A DNA stretch of 64,000 nucleotides. It comes from Trogon surrucura (Eukaryota; Chordata; Aves; Trogoniformes; Trogonidae). The notes under the pieces were generated by a model. The model was not told the origin of the DNA and made no database searches. It was given only the letters and a program-made list of their open reading frames with translations. A program made the translations under genes and the position numbers. The DNA lies in the NCBI GenBank assembly GCA_020746105.1, contig CM036619.1:10082238-10146237 (forward strand). Reading direction: 5' to 3'. How positions within the stretch are numbered: position 1 is the stretch's first letter; each line of letters opens with the position of its first letter. Below, piece after piece: positions 1-11,253 of this stretch.

Positions 1-2666
1 TTTAGTTTTAAATCACTGTTTAGCCCCATTACTCATCTAAGTATTCATTATTTCTCAATTCACAGATATTTATTCATCCATATGATCAAACTGAGTTCTT
101 CTTCATCTGCTCTTCACAGCTTTCATGCTTTGACTCTGGTCCCTGGTGTACCCAGCTGCTTTTCTCCCTGTAAAGTTTCTCTATAGGCATTTTATCTTTT
201 GCTTCATGCGTAGTTAAGAGCAGGAAATGAATCCTCCCTTTGAGTGATTTCTTTAATATTCATCCTTTTTTGTGCCTTCTTGTGTGCATTACTTGTTTTT
301 TGTACACGTGGGATTTGTGTCAGGAGGTGCTAATTTCTTCCTCTGGCGTGGGTGTTGTAAGTGACAGGCGTTAATAAGGTTTGATCTGTGACTTTTACTT
401 TACTCAACTTAAGGATTTTTCTCCTCACTTTAGCTGTCTCTTTAACACCTTTGATAGATGGTGTACAACTGCATATCAAGGCATATTAGAGAGGTCTCAT
501 TGATATTTATATGTTTAGGATGTACTCCACTCACTCACACTGTGAACTAATCCTTTGACTGAAGAACTTTTCATTTTAGGCTCACGCTTCACATTTCTGT
601 CTTGACTTCCAAGGAAAATGCATCCAGTCCTTCCTAGGGGAGTCTTGAAAGGGGCAGGAAAAATTAGTCACAAGGAAAGCAGTGTGACAAAGAAATATCC
701 ACATATACATTTAACCCTTGCTTTTCTCCCAGAAATTAGATTTGATTTTTTGCTGAGACTGTCGATTTTCAAGAGTTACTGACAAGGATAGCCTCCCACA
801 AAACCTTTCCTCAGGTTGAGACTTAGCTCTGGGAGCAATGACTCAACTGCTACAAATCAGTAGTTGGAAAAAAAGCCAACCATTAACCTGGTTTGGAGTC
901 TTTCCAAAGAACAATGTGCAGAAAGTGACTTTGCACTTGCCTCTGGGAGCCCCACAGACTCCAGCCTTTCCTGCATTTGATGTATGATCCACATACCATT
1001 GCAGGGACTTACTGTGAGATTCGAGCTGCAGGAGTGCTGCATTTTTCCACATCAAGTTCCTGCAGTGAAAAATAATGTTTCCTTTGGAAGGGGCAGCACA
1101 GTCTTGTTGGGGAGTTGGTGCTAATAGTATTAACTTAGATCTTGTTCCCATCACCATAAGATGCTGCTTCTGCTAGCTTACTTATTGTATTAAATATTTC
1201 CTTGGCTATCATCAGAGCTTCTGTGTAGGTGCCTGCAGCTGAACTGTTTTTCCTTTCTCTGTAGTCAGTGGAGATAAATGGGAATTTCCACCAGGCAGTT
1301 CAGTGCATCTCAGAATAAGTGTCAAAGATGGAAAGTAAACCTGTCAAGATACAGGACTAACACAGATGATGTAAGATAAGTGCCACATTCAAATTCAGAT
1401 GACATGTAACCCAACCTTGCCTTCTCTTCAGTGACCTTTTGTAATGCTTTTTATCTTCCCATGATGTTTCCTTGGTACAGAAAAGCACAAGGATCTTCTC
1501 AGCCTCAGAGTTCTCTGCAGACATTCTACTCTGGGCTCACTTTATTGGCTTACTGCTGAATATTGACCCAAATTTAAGCATACTGGCAAAACTTTGAAAA
1601 AAAATTTTTTAAAATATTCATACTACCAACAGCCTTAAATCCTATTGGTTTCTGTGGTAATGTTCCTGAATAGGGGTTGAGTTATTCAGTGTTTATCCTT
1701 TTTTAGCAAAAAGAGACTACATTATCTACAAGACCTCAAATTTTGCATTTTGGGATGCCCTTTAAAACTTCTGGGAGAATGAGAAGCTTGCCCACCATAA
1801 AAGTCCAGCAGCATGAGGGCTTTCTTAACAGCTAAACCACGTCTCTGCAGCCTTCAGTATCTGAGGTGAACTGGACAGTTGCTGTTTGCAAATACCGATA
1901 TAAATCTCCTCACAGTATTCTCTGGACCGAGTAACAAGTCATTAAGGTAATAATAGTAATTTAAAACTGCAATTATTCCACCAGCAGGGTTAGAGAGAGA
2001 ACAAACTATGGAAGTGCCATGCATTTATTTCTTGCTCGGTAGGGTGTTCTAACACTACAGAATATGCCACCCTGAAGAGAAGAGTCCCATTTTGAGTGAA
2101 CACGAACCCACATCACAAGAAGTCACATCACCAGTCATAGCAGAGAGGTCAATGAATTTACATTGATCCAGGGTACCAGCTGGAAATGACAGGGGGTGTC
2201 TCCACAGCACCGTGTCATGCTGTGCCATTGCTTATCTTCCATATGTCGTGGAAATAAATAGAAAACATTAGCCTCCAACTGTCCTACAGCAAATAAATAT
2301 CACACAGGGTTTGTTGGGTTTTGCTGGGGTTTTTTAGTAACCATTTACATTTAATTTGTACCTGTTGAAATGGAGGAAAATTCACCTGTATTTATATATT
2401 TCATGATTTTTCATTTTGTCAGATTTAACCTGAGTTAGTAATGCATTTTTTCTGTCAAAGAGAATGTCTCTCTCCTCAGCATTTCATTGGGTTAAGTACA
2501 CGTTTTGATGGACTGTTGGAAAATCCTTGCTGTAGCTGTGCACTGAGGGGAAAAAAAATCTGCAGTCAAAGAGAAAAAAACTCCTGAGGCCTAGGTTTTC
2601 TGTTGCCCTGTACTAAATTTGACCATTCACAGCTGTGCTGAGCAGATGTAAAACTCACAACAGGAG
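1..2666. other. Unique noncoding DNA, no gene seen
   Basis: AT-rich sequence with stops in every frame at short intervals; the longest open frames are about 100 codons and have no recognisable domain. No repeat family with a clear boundary was recognised. Short A-runs occur near 1597-1615 and 2548-2580. It is best read as intergenic or intronic DNA. Confidence 0.7.
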
Positions 2667-2769
2667 TGTCACGTCCCACCCAAGAGAGGGGCACAAGTGA
2701 CTTTTAGATTCGTAATACACCAATGGTGTGGACAACGGTGAGACAAGTCTCAAGGCCCATAGACAAACA

Positions 2770-2775
2770 TTTATT
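2770..2775 (-). promoter_or_regulatory. Polyadenylation signal of the 2667-3808 LTR
   Basis: AATAAA on the minus strand, about 100 bp before the inferred LTR 3' end. Its position relative to the TATA box supports the minus orientation. Confidence 0.45.
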
Positions 2776-2864
2776 AATTTATCACAACGTATAGATCAGA
2801 CTCACAACAATCGGTTATAGTTACAAGACACATTAGGGCAGATAATAAACTATGACTTAATGAT

Positions 2865-3053
2865 CATAGAATCATAGAATGGCCTGGGCTGGAAGGGACC
2901 TTAGAGATCATTTTAATCCAAACTCCCTGTTGTGGACAGGGACGCCACCTCTTGACTAGGACAGGCAACACGTGAGAACCGAACGGGAATCGAACCAGCG
3001 ACCTTTGGTGTTTCAAGCACCACGCTCAACCCACTGAGCTAAACTGGCCCTCC
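2865..3053 (-). mobile_element. tRNA-Ile-derived SINE with CR1-like tail (TguSINE1-like)
   Basis: On the minus strand the element starts GGAGGGCCAGTTTAGC and reads as a tRNA-like head of about 75 bp. It has a perfect RNA polymerase III A box (TAGCTCAGTGG, 3031-3041) and B box (GGTTCGATTCC, 2986-2996). The stem and loop sequence resembles tRNA-Ile, but the anticodon region is changed. The 3' part (about 2865-2930) is a CR1 tail ending in ATTCTATGATTCTATG. The 6-bp sequence AATGAT flanks it on both sides (2859-2864 and 3054-3059), which looks like a target-site duplication. A tRNA-Ile head with a CR1 tail is the published architecture of the passerine SINE TguSINE1, which is mobilised by CR1 enzymes. 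It sits inside the LTR at 2667-3808, so it inserted after that LTR. Confidence 0.85.
2986..3041 (-). promoter_or_regulatory. Internal Pol III promoter (A and B boxes) of the SINE
   Basis: The A box reads TAGCTCAGTGG (3031-3041) and the B box GGTTCGATTCC (2986-2996) on the minus strand. Both match the tRNA consensus at every fixed position, so this copy could in principle still recruit TFIIIC. Transcription itself cannot be judged from sequence. Confidence 0.7.
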
Positions 3054-3222
3054 AATGATAACCAGGAAAAGATTAGTTATGCAACAAACTACAGCAAGCT
3101 GCATGTTACTTAATGATAACTAGGAAAAAAGACATAACAACTTCTAATAGGTAGCATTATACTTCTGATTACAAGACAGAAACTAAGTATAAACTAAGTA
3201 AACAGCAGGCCTTGTATTACTT

Positions 3223-3292
3223 AGTGAGAGAGGAGAAAGGTAAGAAGGGGGGGGGAGAGGAAGAGAGAGAGGGGGGGAGAGAGAGACAGAGA
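3223..3292 (+). repeat. Purine (GA) tract with G runs
   Basis: Nearly pure purine sequence of G, GA and GGA units, with a run of nine G (3247-3255) and one of seven G (3271-3277). It lies inside the LTR, downstream of its TATA box, so on the sense strand it would be a polypyrimidine stretch of the transcript. Such tracts vary in length and can adopt triplex or quadruplex structure. Confidence 0.75.
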
Positions 3293-3436
3293 TCACTGGT
3301 CCAGGTTCCTGCGTTGGCCACCAGCAAGGGGTCAAGAATGCCACCATCTTTTCTTCTTCTGCACTTTTCTTCTTTGTGTCTTCATCTCAGTCTACATGCT
3401 TCTTCAGTCTGCTTTCTTCAGTTCAACTGTTCCCCA

Positions 3437-3444
3437 TTTATATA
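3437..3444 (-). promoter_or_regulatory. TATA box of the 2667-3808 LTR
   Basis: TATATAAA on the minus strand, about 370 bp from the inferred 5' end of the LTR, as expected for the end of a U3 region. A GA-rich tract follows downstream. Confidence 0.5.
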
Positions 3445-3808
3445 CACTTTTCTGCAGTATGTCAGGTGGGGGATCAAGGCACTTCATTGTTTTTGATAAT
3501 CCTCATTAGCATACGTGATTGCCCTATCTCCCTGGAAGATATGCTAAGAGACAAGGCCATCCTGCCTCCGCAGAATTAATCTATCTATCTCATGCATATA
3601 TTCGATGCCAGGGCTGTTTGAAGCATCTGTTTATTTGATCCCCTCTACAACATTCCATCAGTTTGCCACATAGGACCAGAAACTGGTCTTGTTTTCTGAC
3701 CATGCTGGGGGGTTGTAAAAATGACAAGAAATGTTTAAGGCAAAATTCATTAATCAATCTGCTACAAGGAGTAAGCATCCACTTTACAGTCACTTAAGTG
3801 ACCCCACA

Positions 3809-6800
3809 GGGTTCCAGGCATCAAGGAGTTGAGTCTTTGCAGTGGAGAGTCTAGTGATTATGGGAGAAAATGGGCTTTCAGCATGTATGTATTTTATGTA
3901 GCTCTGTGTGTATATGTGTGCATAAACAGATAGAAAATAAGCATTTCAGACCAGCCATACCTCACCTCTTTGATGCTATGCCATCTGAGTCATCAAGAAA
4001 CTAGTTAAGAGCTCCATGGCATAAATGTTAACGTGACTGTGAAGAGATGTTGTTTTCTATTTCCAATACTTGGAAGAGAATTCATCTGTAATGGTCAGAC
4101 AGGAGGTAATCAACAGAATCAATGTTGCCTGGGGTGCCTTTCATTTCATCCCAAAGTAGACATCTCAAGCAGCTGAGGTGAATCATGCCCAGTCATTAGT
4201 TACGTAAAGACATTAGATGCATAAAATTAGGATGAATCTCATCATTGAAGTTTACATCTGAGCAGAAATCTTCATGATTCCTGAAGAAAAGAAGAAAATA
4301 TCCACAGGGTTTTGCTATTTCTGTCCTACCCAAACATAATTGTATTTGTCTCTTGCTGATAAGCCAGAAAACAGAATAACCTTAGAGATCAGAACTCCCA
4401 AAGTCAGTAAAATGAACTTATGTGGACATTGGTGGGTTTTGAGTCAAGCCTGCAAGAAGGCTGAAACAGATCTTTACGTCAAATGCCTAGTTAAGGTAGG
4501 AGCAATATCACACTTTTTATCTTTGGTCTTCTGCCCCACACACTTGCTGGTTTCCTCAGCCTACGAGGCACCAATAAATCAGCTTTGCCCCTCTTCATAT
4601 CTGCACTTGTTCCTGACCTGTTGCTGGACTTTCTCAGCTGTGTAGGCAGACCTGTCTGTGAAGCTGTGGTGGACCAAGCCACTTTCACAGAACTTGTTGG
4701 ACTTTTTGCCTAAAATCAGTTTAAATTCCCTAGTACAGTTCATCTTAAGGAGGAGTGCAGAAACATGTCAAGGGTTATGTGGGAGGGAGAGCAGAAACGG
4801 GCAGACATACCTTAAGCAAGTGTTGCTGCCAATGCCTCATCTTAGGCACCCAAAGCCTGAGGGTTTTGATCATGCAGTGAGAGTATCATAGGCTTAATGG
4901 TCTGACGACCCCTGAGCTTTCACCCTACTCAGAGTGCTATTTGGTAATAGAAAAGAGAGACTCCTAGCAAAAATTCCCCTCTGATATAGCTGCCTTTTTC
5001 CCAAGTATCGTATAATGAAAAATGCTATGGTGTTCCATGGTAATGTGAACCACTTGATTCAATATTTAGCAACTTAAACAGGTGCCAAGCAGTGGAGTTA
5101 TTTAGGTATTTTCCAGAAACATGGTTTATCATTTGGAAAATGCCAGTTTGATGAAATGGAGACTTTTCTTGGGAAGATACCAGCTTGGATGAAATTTTCA
5201 TAAGAAAAGTTTCCATGATAGGATAGGATTTCTGGTCAAAATGCCAAAGAGAAAGAGAGATGCTTCTTTCTCCACTGGGAAAGCCAATATGCTATTGTTA
5301 GGGCACCTGCTGAGGTCGGGACATCCAGCTCCAAATCCATATCCGGAGCACAGCTTTGGACCTGGCTGCCTAGTTACCTGGCTAACTAGCTTAAGCAGCC
5401 CATTTGCTGTTCGCAGTTGACGGTGTTTCAGCATCTCCTATAAAAGCTATTCTGCATTCTCTGAATGATTATTCGTGTAGGAATTTGAATACTAGTCCAA
5501 ACAAGGCTTGAGACTCAGCCAAGCTCTTTCTCCTTTCCTGGCCAAATATTATTTATTCATTAGAAATGTAGTCATTGGAATGAGTAGCTATTCCTCAGTT
5601 AGCCCTAGTTTGTACCCCCGAGTCTCATTAGTTGTGTCTATACAGTGCTAAAGTGTGGTGTCCATGTTTATATCCATGTCTAGCTTGCTTTCCACCCACA
5701 CAGCAACTGTGTAGGTAGCCTGCAGCTTGCATGTTGATGAAAAAGTGCTGAGCAGCAACACGTGAGCTGAAAAGTTGCTTCTGTGGCCCCACATGCTCTG
5801 ACAAGCACATCCCTGCTACACCTAAATCCAAAAGAGAACCTTCATGAAGGTCTGGTGGGCAGGCCTGGTCTAGGCTGCAGACTAAGGGTCATCTCACTAA
5901 AGACAGTAAATGCAGACATTGACCTCAGCAGAAGTTAAGGACATGAAACACAGTGAAAGATGCCTGTTAAGAGTTGTTTGGATTCACATACCTAAATGGA
6001 TTAATTGAAATTAGGAGAAGTCCTATTTATTTGAATTCAGTGAGGGGTACTGGATATCAGCTTTGGGGTTTGGCTTGTTTCTGATGTCTCCAACTGAGTG
6101 AACTTCTGACTTTTTTTTTGCTGGTAAATTTCCACAGTTTTACATCCTCAATGTCATCTGAGCAGACAAAAACAGTGTATTTTTTTTTAAACCAAGAAAC
6201 ATTTCATTATGCCCAGAGCTAGTGAAGTAACCTCATTGTGGATAATAATTGCCGAGAATTTATTTTTAAGTTTTCTCCATGGAGCAAATATTATTTGCAA
6301 GTACATGATCCATCAGATCTCTCTGAGGTACAGTAGTGAACAGCAGCATAAATGGGGTTTTTTTACCATGATCTCACCAGGCTTTTTTCTTATCTGCAGA
6401 CTCAATGCTTTGGATTATGTACATAGGAAAGTACATACTCTAAAATTTTTCATTCTATATCCCACTACTGCGTGTGTTATAGTGAGGCAGAAAAAATATA
6501 TTTATAGACTCAGTTATGGGGAGGGGCAGGTTCTCACTGTTGCTGAGTCAGAAAGAGAAGTTTTAGCAGGGGAGGAAGGGGAAGTATAAAGACTGCAAGA
6601 GTTGTTTCCCCAGTCTAATTTCCAGTTACACCACTTGACATCCCTCCCCAGTCATGAGATGAGAGCAGGCACCCTTTTCTGGAGGACTGGGATGTTGGCA
6701 GAGCTCTGGGGTATGCTTAGTCAAAGTGGAAGTTGTGGGAACAAAAGGTTGAGAGAATAAAGGTGAGAAAAGGGGCAGAAAACAACCAAAGGGCAAATCT

Positions 6801-8802
6801 TTGTGGTAAATCTTCTACACTTCCTTTACTAACAGCTGCCAGAGACAACCACCATGGCTCAGCAGAAAAAGACAAACTAAAGCACTGGTTACTACCACTA
6901 TCATTTCTCACTTTCACAGTGCCACCAGTATGTTGGTCTTTCCTTAAAGGGTGAATTGAAGGTTACATACATGGTGCAAGTGACCTTTAGATGGCACTTG
7001 GCAGTTTAAAACTCTCAAATGCACACACCTCTCACCCCCTTCATATACCAGGCGAACATGCAATTCCTTCCAGTGTAACAAAGGGGTCATCACGAGAGTA
7101 ATAGATTATTGATTTTTTCCCAATGGTAAATTTAATAGAGGACAGACAGATGGAGCTTTGAAGATGAAAAGAGTAACATTGTCAAAACAAACAGACGATA
7201 AGAAGATTTATCTAGCAAACAGCTCACTTTAAGGCATTAGTTTGGGACAATCTATGGAGTGTAAGGTGAACGTCTAACCTCAACATGCCATTGTTTTCTA
7301 GGGAGTCTGTACTGAAATAAAAATTGACTGCAATTCCATCACCATGATGAATGTCTTTGCAATATGATCATCTTAAATATTTATAGAATCATAGAATATT
7401 TATGTTTTTAAACATTACAGTATAGCCCCATGCTTTGTTACATTTACATAAACTTGCAAACATCTAATAACAAAGACAAAGATAAAAATCGGAGTCATAG
7501 AGAAATCTAGACATTTGTTATCTGTTTCAGTCATCTGGGAGGGAGCATGACAAGAGTCTCAAAGGAATGGTCCTCTGTTGCATAGCTAATAGACAACATC
7601 TTATCACCAACAAACAAAAGGTCTTGGGCACTGGTTTAACAAAGCCTGCAATGAAATCCAACCCTGAGTACACACCTAAGTTTTATTTTTAACAGCAAAG
7701 AGTTAAATGTGTCCTGTAGTTCATCACTTGTCAAGGAGCTACAAGACGGAACTGCCACGTCATGCCTGACCCATGTGTCACTCTGCCATCTGGTTTGGAC
7801 CCAAAATGCAAGGGAAAGCATTTCCATCTCTTCCCAGGAGACTGCACCCACACCTGGAGTCCCAGGATCTCACCTGGGAATGTGACAACTCAGTGGAAAG
7901 GCAACAGTCACAGATTATTTTTACCGGAGGTACTGATCTTCATGCACTGCTTTTCTTCAGAAAAAATAAGTCTCTTTCTCTCTTTTTCTGGGAAGTCATA
8001 ATACAAAGAAAAAAGTGTTTGTTAAGAGGAAGCTATTGAGACGCAGTTAAGCGTCTGGAATTAAGGCAATATAGCATTTAAATTGTGGTTAATCTCTTTG
8101 CACATTGGAACAGAACTGGAATATCATTGCAAACGTTTCAGAGATGAGTATAATGCAGACTCTTACTTGGGACTAAATCAATCACTTCCTTCAAGTCATA
8201 AAAGGATCTTAAATATGTATAGAAGAGAGGTCATCAGTAAATTTTTATTTATTCATGAGCCTCTATCTCTAATTGCTGCGTTTGCAAGTATAACAGAAAA
8301 TGCAACAGTCCTCCTTTTCCTGACTTCCTTCTTGATTACAGCAAGATCTGATGAAATAATTGCAGCAAAGACTGCACAATTATATGCCTGGCTACTATTT
8401 CACAGGTGTGAAAATAAATCAAGATTCATTTAATTGTATTCACACATAGCTATGAAATTTGCATAGTGACATCAACACCAAACCTTATATATGGTTAATT
8501 CGATTTCTGTGTTAGTGAGCTTTGAGGAAATTTATCTGACAGAATGTACAAATTCCACCAGAGAGCCCAGCAGCAATTACAAACTCCAGAAGTACTGAGC
8601 TGTGAAAAAGTCTGTAAATACCATTGAGTTTTTAAGAAGTTCTCAGAAGTTCAAGTATTTTCTTCAGATTACATCAAAATGAATCAACCATCCTCCTGGG
8701 TAAATAGTCAAAGATATTAGCCAAGAATAAAATAAATGTTTTAATATTATATATACACATTTATACATTTATATGTATAAAATACATATATGAATATTTA
8801 TG

Positions 8803-8804
<2 letters not shown>
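3809..8804. other. Unique AT-rich noncoding DNA
   Basis: No gene or bounded repeat recognised. The longest open frame is about 126 codons (6209-6589, plus) and has no domain or splice context. A short TAGAATCATAGAAT at about 7384-7397 resembles a CR1 tail but has no CR1 body beside it. The last 60 bp become AT-rich and grade into the AT microsatellite. Confidence 0.7.
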
Positions 8805-8862
<58 letters not shown>

Positions 8863-8868
8863 GCTAGT
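8805..8868. repeat. (AT)32 microsatellite
   Basis: Sixty-four bases of uninterrupted AT, preceded from about 8743 by imperfect AT-rich sequence with ATATAC and ATATGTAT units. It is self-complementary and may form a cruciform; its length is likely polymorphic. Confidence 0.98.
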
Positions 8869-11213
8869 TTACCCTAGTTTTGAGACCCAGAGTTTTAATT
8901 TCTCAATTTTTCACCTGCTTGGCCCAAAACAAAAAGAGAAAAAAACCTCTCATTTCCTGTCTCAAAAATGGCCACTCTGATTCAACTAAAACTTCCTAGA
9001 GAACAAGCATGCTTCTTGAAGGAGGTTTTGCACCAGAGTAGAAACAGAGGGGTTCCAAGAAACATTTCTAAGTCACACTGGTAATGCAGAGTGAATATTA
9101 GAAAAGGTGACTGAGGAATTCTGCAGTTTTGCTTTTATTTAATTGTTGTAAATTTTTTTTTTAAAAAAAAGGTAATTTTATCAGAAAATAAACAGGACTA
9201 CCGATTTTATCTGGAGAGACTGTGGCCTTTATATGAGCAAAACTGGAACAAAAGCTGTTACTGTGATACCTTGAGGCACTATAGCTTGGGCAAAGGTTTG
9301 GAATAAAGATGACAACCAATAGGTTCAGTCATGAGACTTATGAAGTAAACCCAAACCTTTGTTCTGCACCAGTTGTCTGCCTTGTTTATTTTGACAGTAG
9401 AGTTGCTAAAATAAAATCTTATCTATCTCTGTACACACAGCAAAACGGGAGTTAGATTTGGATTGGGGCTTCTGACCTGTGTTATTTTATAAAGACTCAT
9501 GTGCTTATGGGTTTATTTCTAACTGTTGCAAACCTCCTCTACAGACACTGACCATGTTGTGCATGATGTGCTCGATGGAGAAAACAGGAGTGACTGCTGC
9601 TGTGGGAACCACACCAGCAACCAACAGAAAATGCTGCACCAGACAAGGCTGCCAGTGCCCCCAAGAACTCGCTGCAAGGAAAGACGAAGGATGCTACTTC
9701 ACTGTTCCAAGGACAGAGATGAGGATTGGAGTTGGCATTAATGAATCTTCTCTTTTCAAGACAGCCTGAGCATGTAATATTAAACTAGGTGCTGGCTATG
9801 CTAGGGTTACCGCGATAGTTCCTAGGTATTCAAAAACCTAAACCCCTGCCTCTTCCTGACTTTCTCCCTCTAGACACAGACTCTTTGACCTTTTATCTTT
9901 GCAGTAAAGTCTTAGGCAGTGTTTCTTTATCAATCTCCAAACACTGACCGTGTCAGCCCAAAAAGCTTTCATTGAGAATATTTTGGCACATAAGTACTAA
10001 CTTTGGCCTCACATGCAGCAGCACGAGCTGCTGAGAGCAGATCTGAGGACGGGCACTGTTGTCCTTGGATTCACAACCCACTTTTGCTGCAGCTTTTAAA
10101 ACTGGCCTTGCTTCTGTTCTCCATTCACCAAGCTTCAGCTGCTTTAGACAATGTGGTGTCAGCTCAAAGTCACACAGTGAGTTCAGCCCCCAGATCCAAA
10201 TTTAAGCTGTTTCCTATAATCTGACTACAGTGAACCTGGGGGTTTGAGCTCAACATGAAATTGCGGAATGTGACACAGAGAGTTAAACCCAGCCAAGGAG
10301 GATTTGGGTTTGTTTTCTCTCCTAAAAAGAAGCTGTAATCCATTCAAAGATTACTGAGGTATTTTGGAATCAAGCTAGCTCATTTCTGAAGTTCACACCG
10401 AGGTAATGTGTTATTAACCTCAATTGTTCTGTTTTAATCTTCTCTGGCCATGAGAACAAAGTTGGATTTTGGCTCTGAATTAATTAAGAAAATATTCATC
10501 TAGCATTCTGACAAAACTCAGAAGTGAAGGGAACTGTGTGAAGGAGAGGACAGCAAAGGGCACAGAGGTGCTATATTCTGCTGAGGTAAAAAAGAGAAGG
10601 TTAGACAGTATTTTCCAGGCCATTTAATACCATGGGCTCATATATCACGAGCTTACTCAAGCAAAGAGACGTTGCATCTCTCACCAAGAATGTCTGTTCA
10701 CTTCAACCCTTTGCGCTGGGTGGTTAACCTGCCCTGGCATGCTCCCAGTTTGGCTCCACCTTCTTTCAGAGACAAACATAACAGGGAGCCTCAAGTTCTT
10801 CACAGACGTCATGTGCTTTATTCAAAGCACCAAGGAGCATGGAAACTAGTAGTGACTGTGGCTGAAGAAGTTCTCCAGAAGCCCTCAGTTGGCACTTTTC
10901 AGTGGTAGCTATAATCCAGGTTTACTGGCCAAATCCTTCTGAGCTGATTTTTTGCCATGCAGAATGAGTCTACCTTCTCTGCTGTACTGATAGGCAGAAG
11001 CAAACAGGAGCCAGAAACCCTGGGAGTGGAGCTAATGGGAAATGCCAGTTAATACTGAGAGACGTGATGTGCTTAGTGCAGAAATGAGAGTTTTTCAGGG
11101 CCTGCAGTATGCCCCAGGTCAGGCTGAAGTATCTTAAAGACCTTCCCATCTAGGACATATGGATGACTTTTTGCTATTTCTTAAAAAGAAATAAATAGTT
11201 GTTTACTTGTCAT

Positions 11214-11253
11214 AAAAAAAAAAAAACAAAAAAACAAAAAAACAAAAAAAAAA
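11214..11253 (+). repeat. A-rich (A7C)n low-complexity tract
   Basis: A-runs separated by single C bases at roughly 8-bp spacing. No LINE or SINE body lies upstream that would make this a retroposon tail. Confidence 0.9.

Larger units (their letters stand above)
2667..3808 (-). mobile_element. ERV solo LTR, minus sense, split by a SINE
   Basis: The block begins TGTCACGTCC and ends GACCCCACA, so it has the TG...CA termini of a retroviral LTR. Read on the minus strand, the signals fall in LTR order: a TATATAAA box (3437-3444), then an AATAAA polyadenylation signal (2770-2775), then about 100 bp to the end. Without the nested SINE it is about 950 bp. No gag, pol or env sequence lies on either side, so this is a solo LTR left by recombination between two LTRs. 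The flanks (caggag and gggttc) do not form a clean target-site duplication, so the ends may be off by a few bases or the duplication has decayed. Family assignment (ERV1 or ERVK type) cannot be settled by eye. Confidence 0.68.

Noticed and set aside
2981-3053. A functional tRNA-Ile gene
   Set aside because: The A and B boxes are good, but the anticodon region and acceptor end do not form a proper tRNA, and the sequence continues into a CR1 tail with a target duplication. It is the head of a SINE.
7384-7397. A CR1 tail (TAGAATCATAGAAT)
   Set aside because: Only the terminal repeat motif matches; neither side shows CR1 3' UTR sequence.
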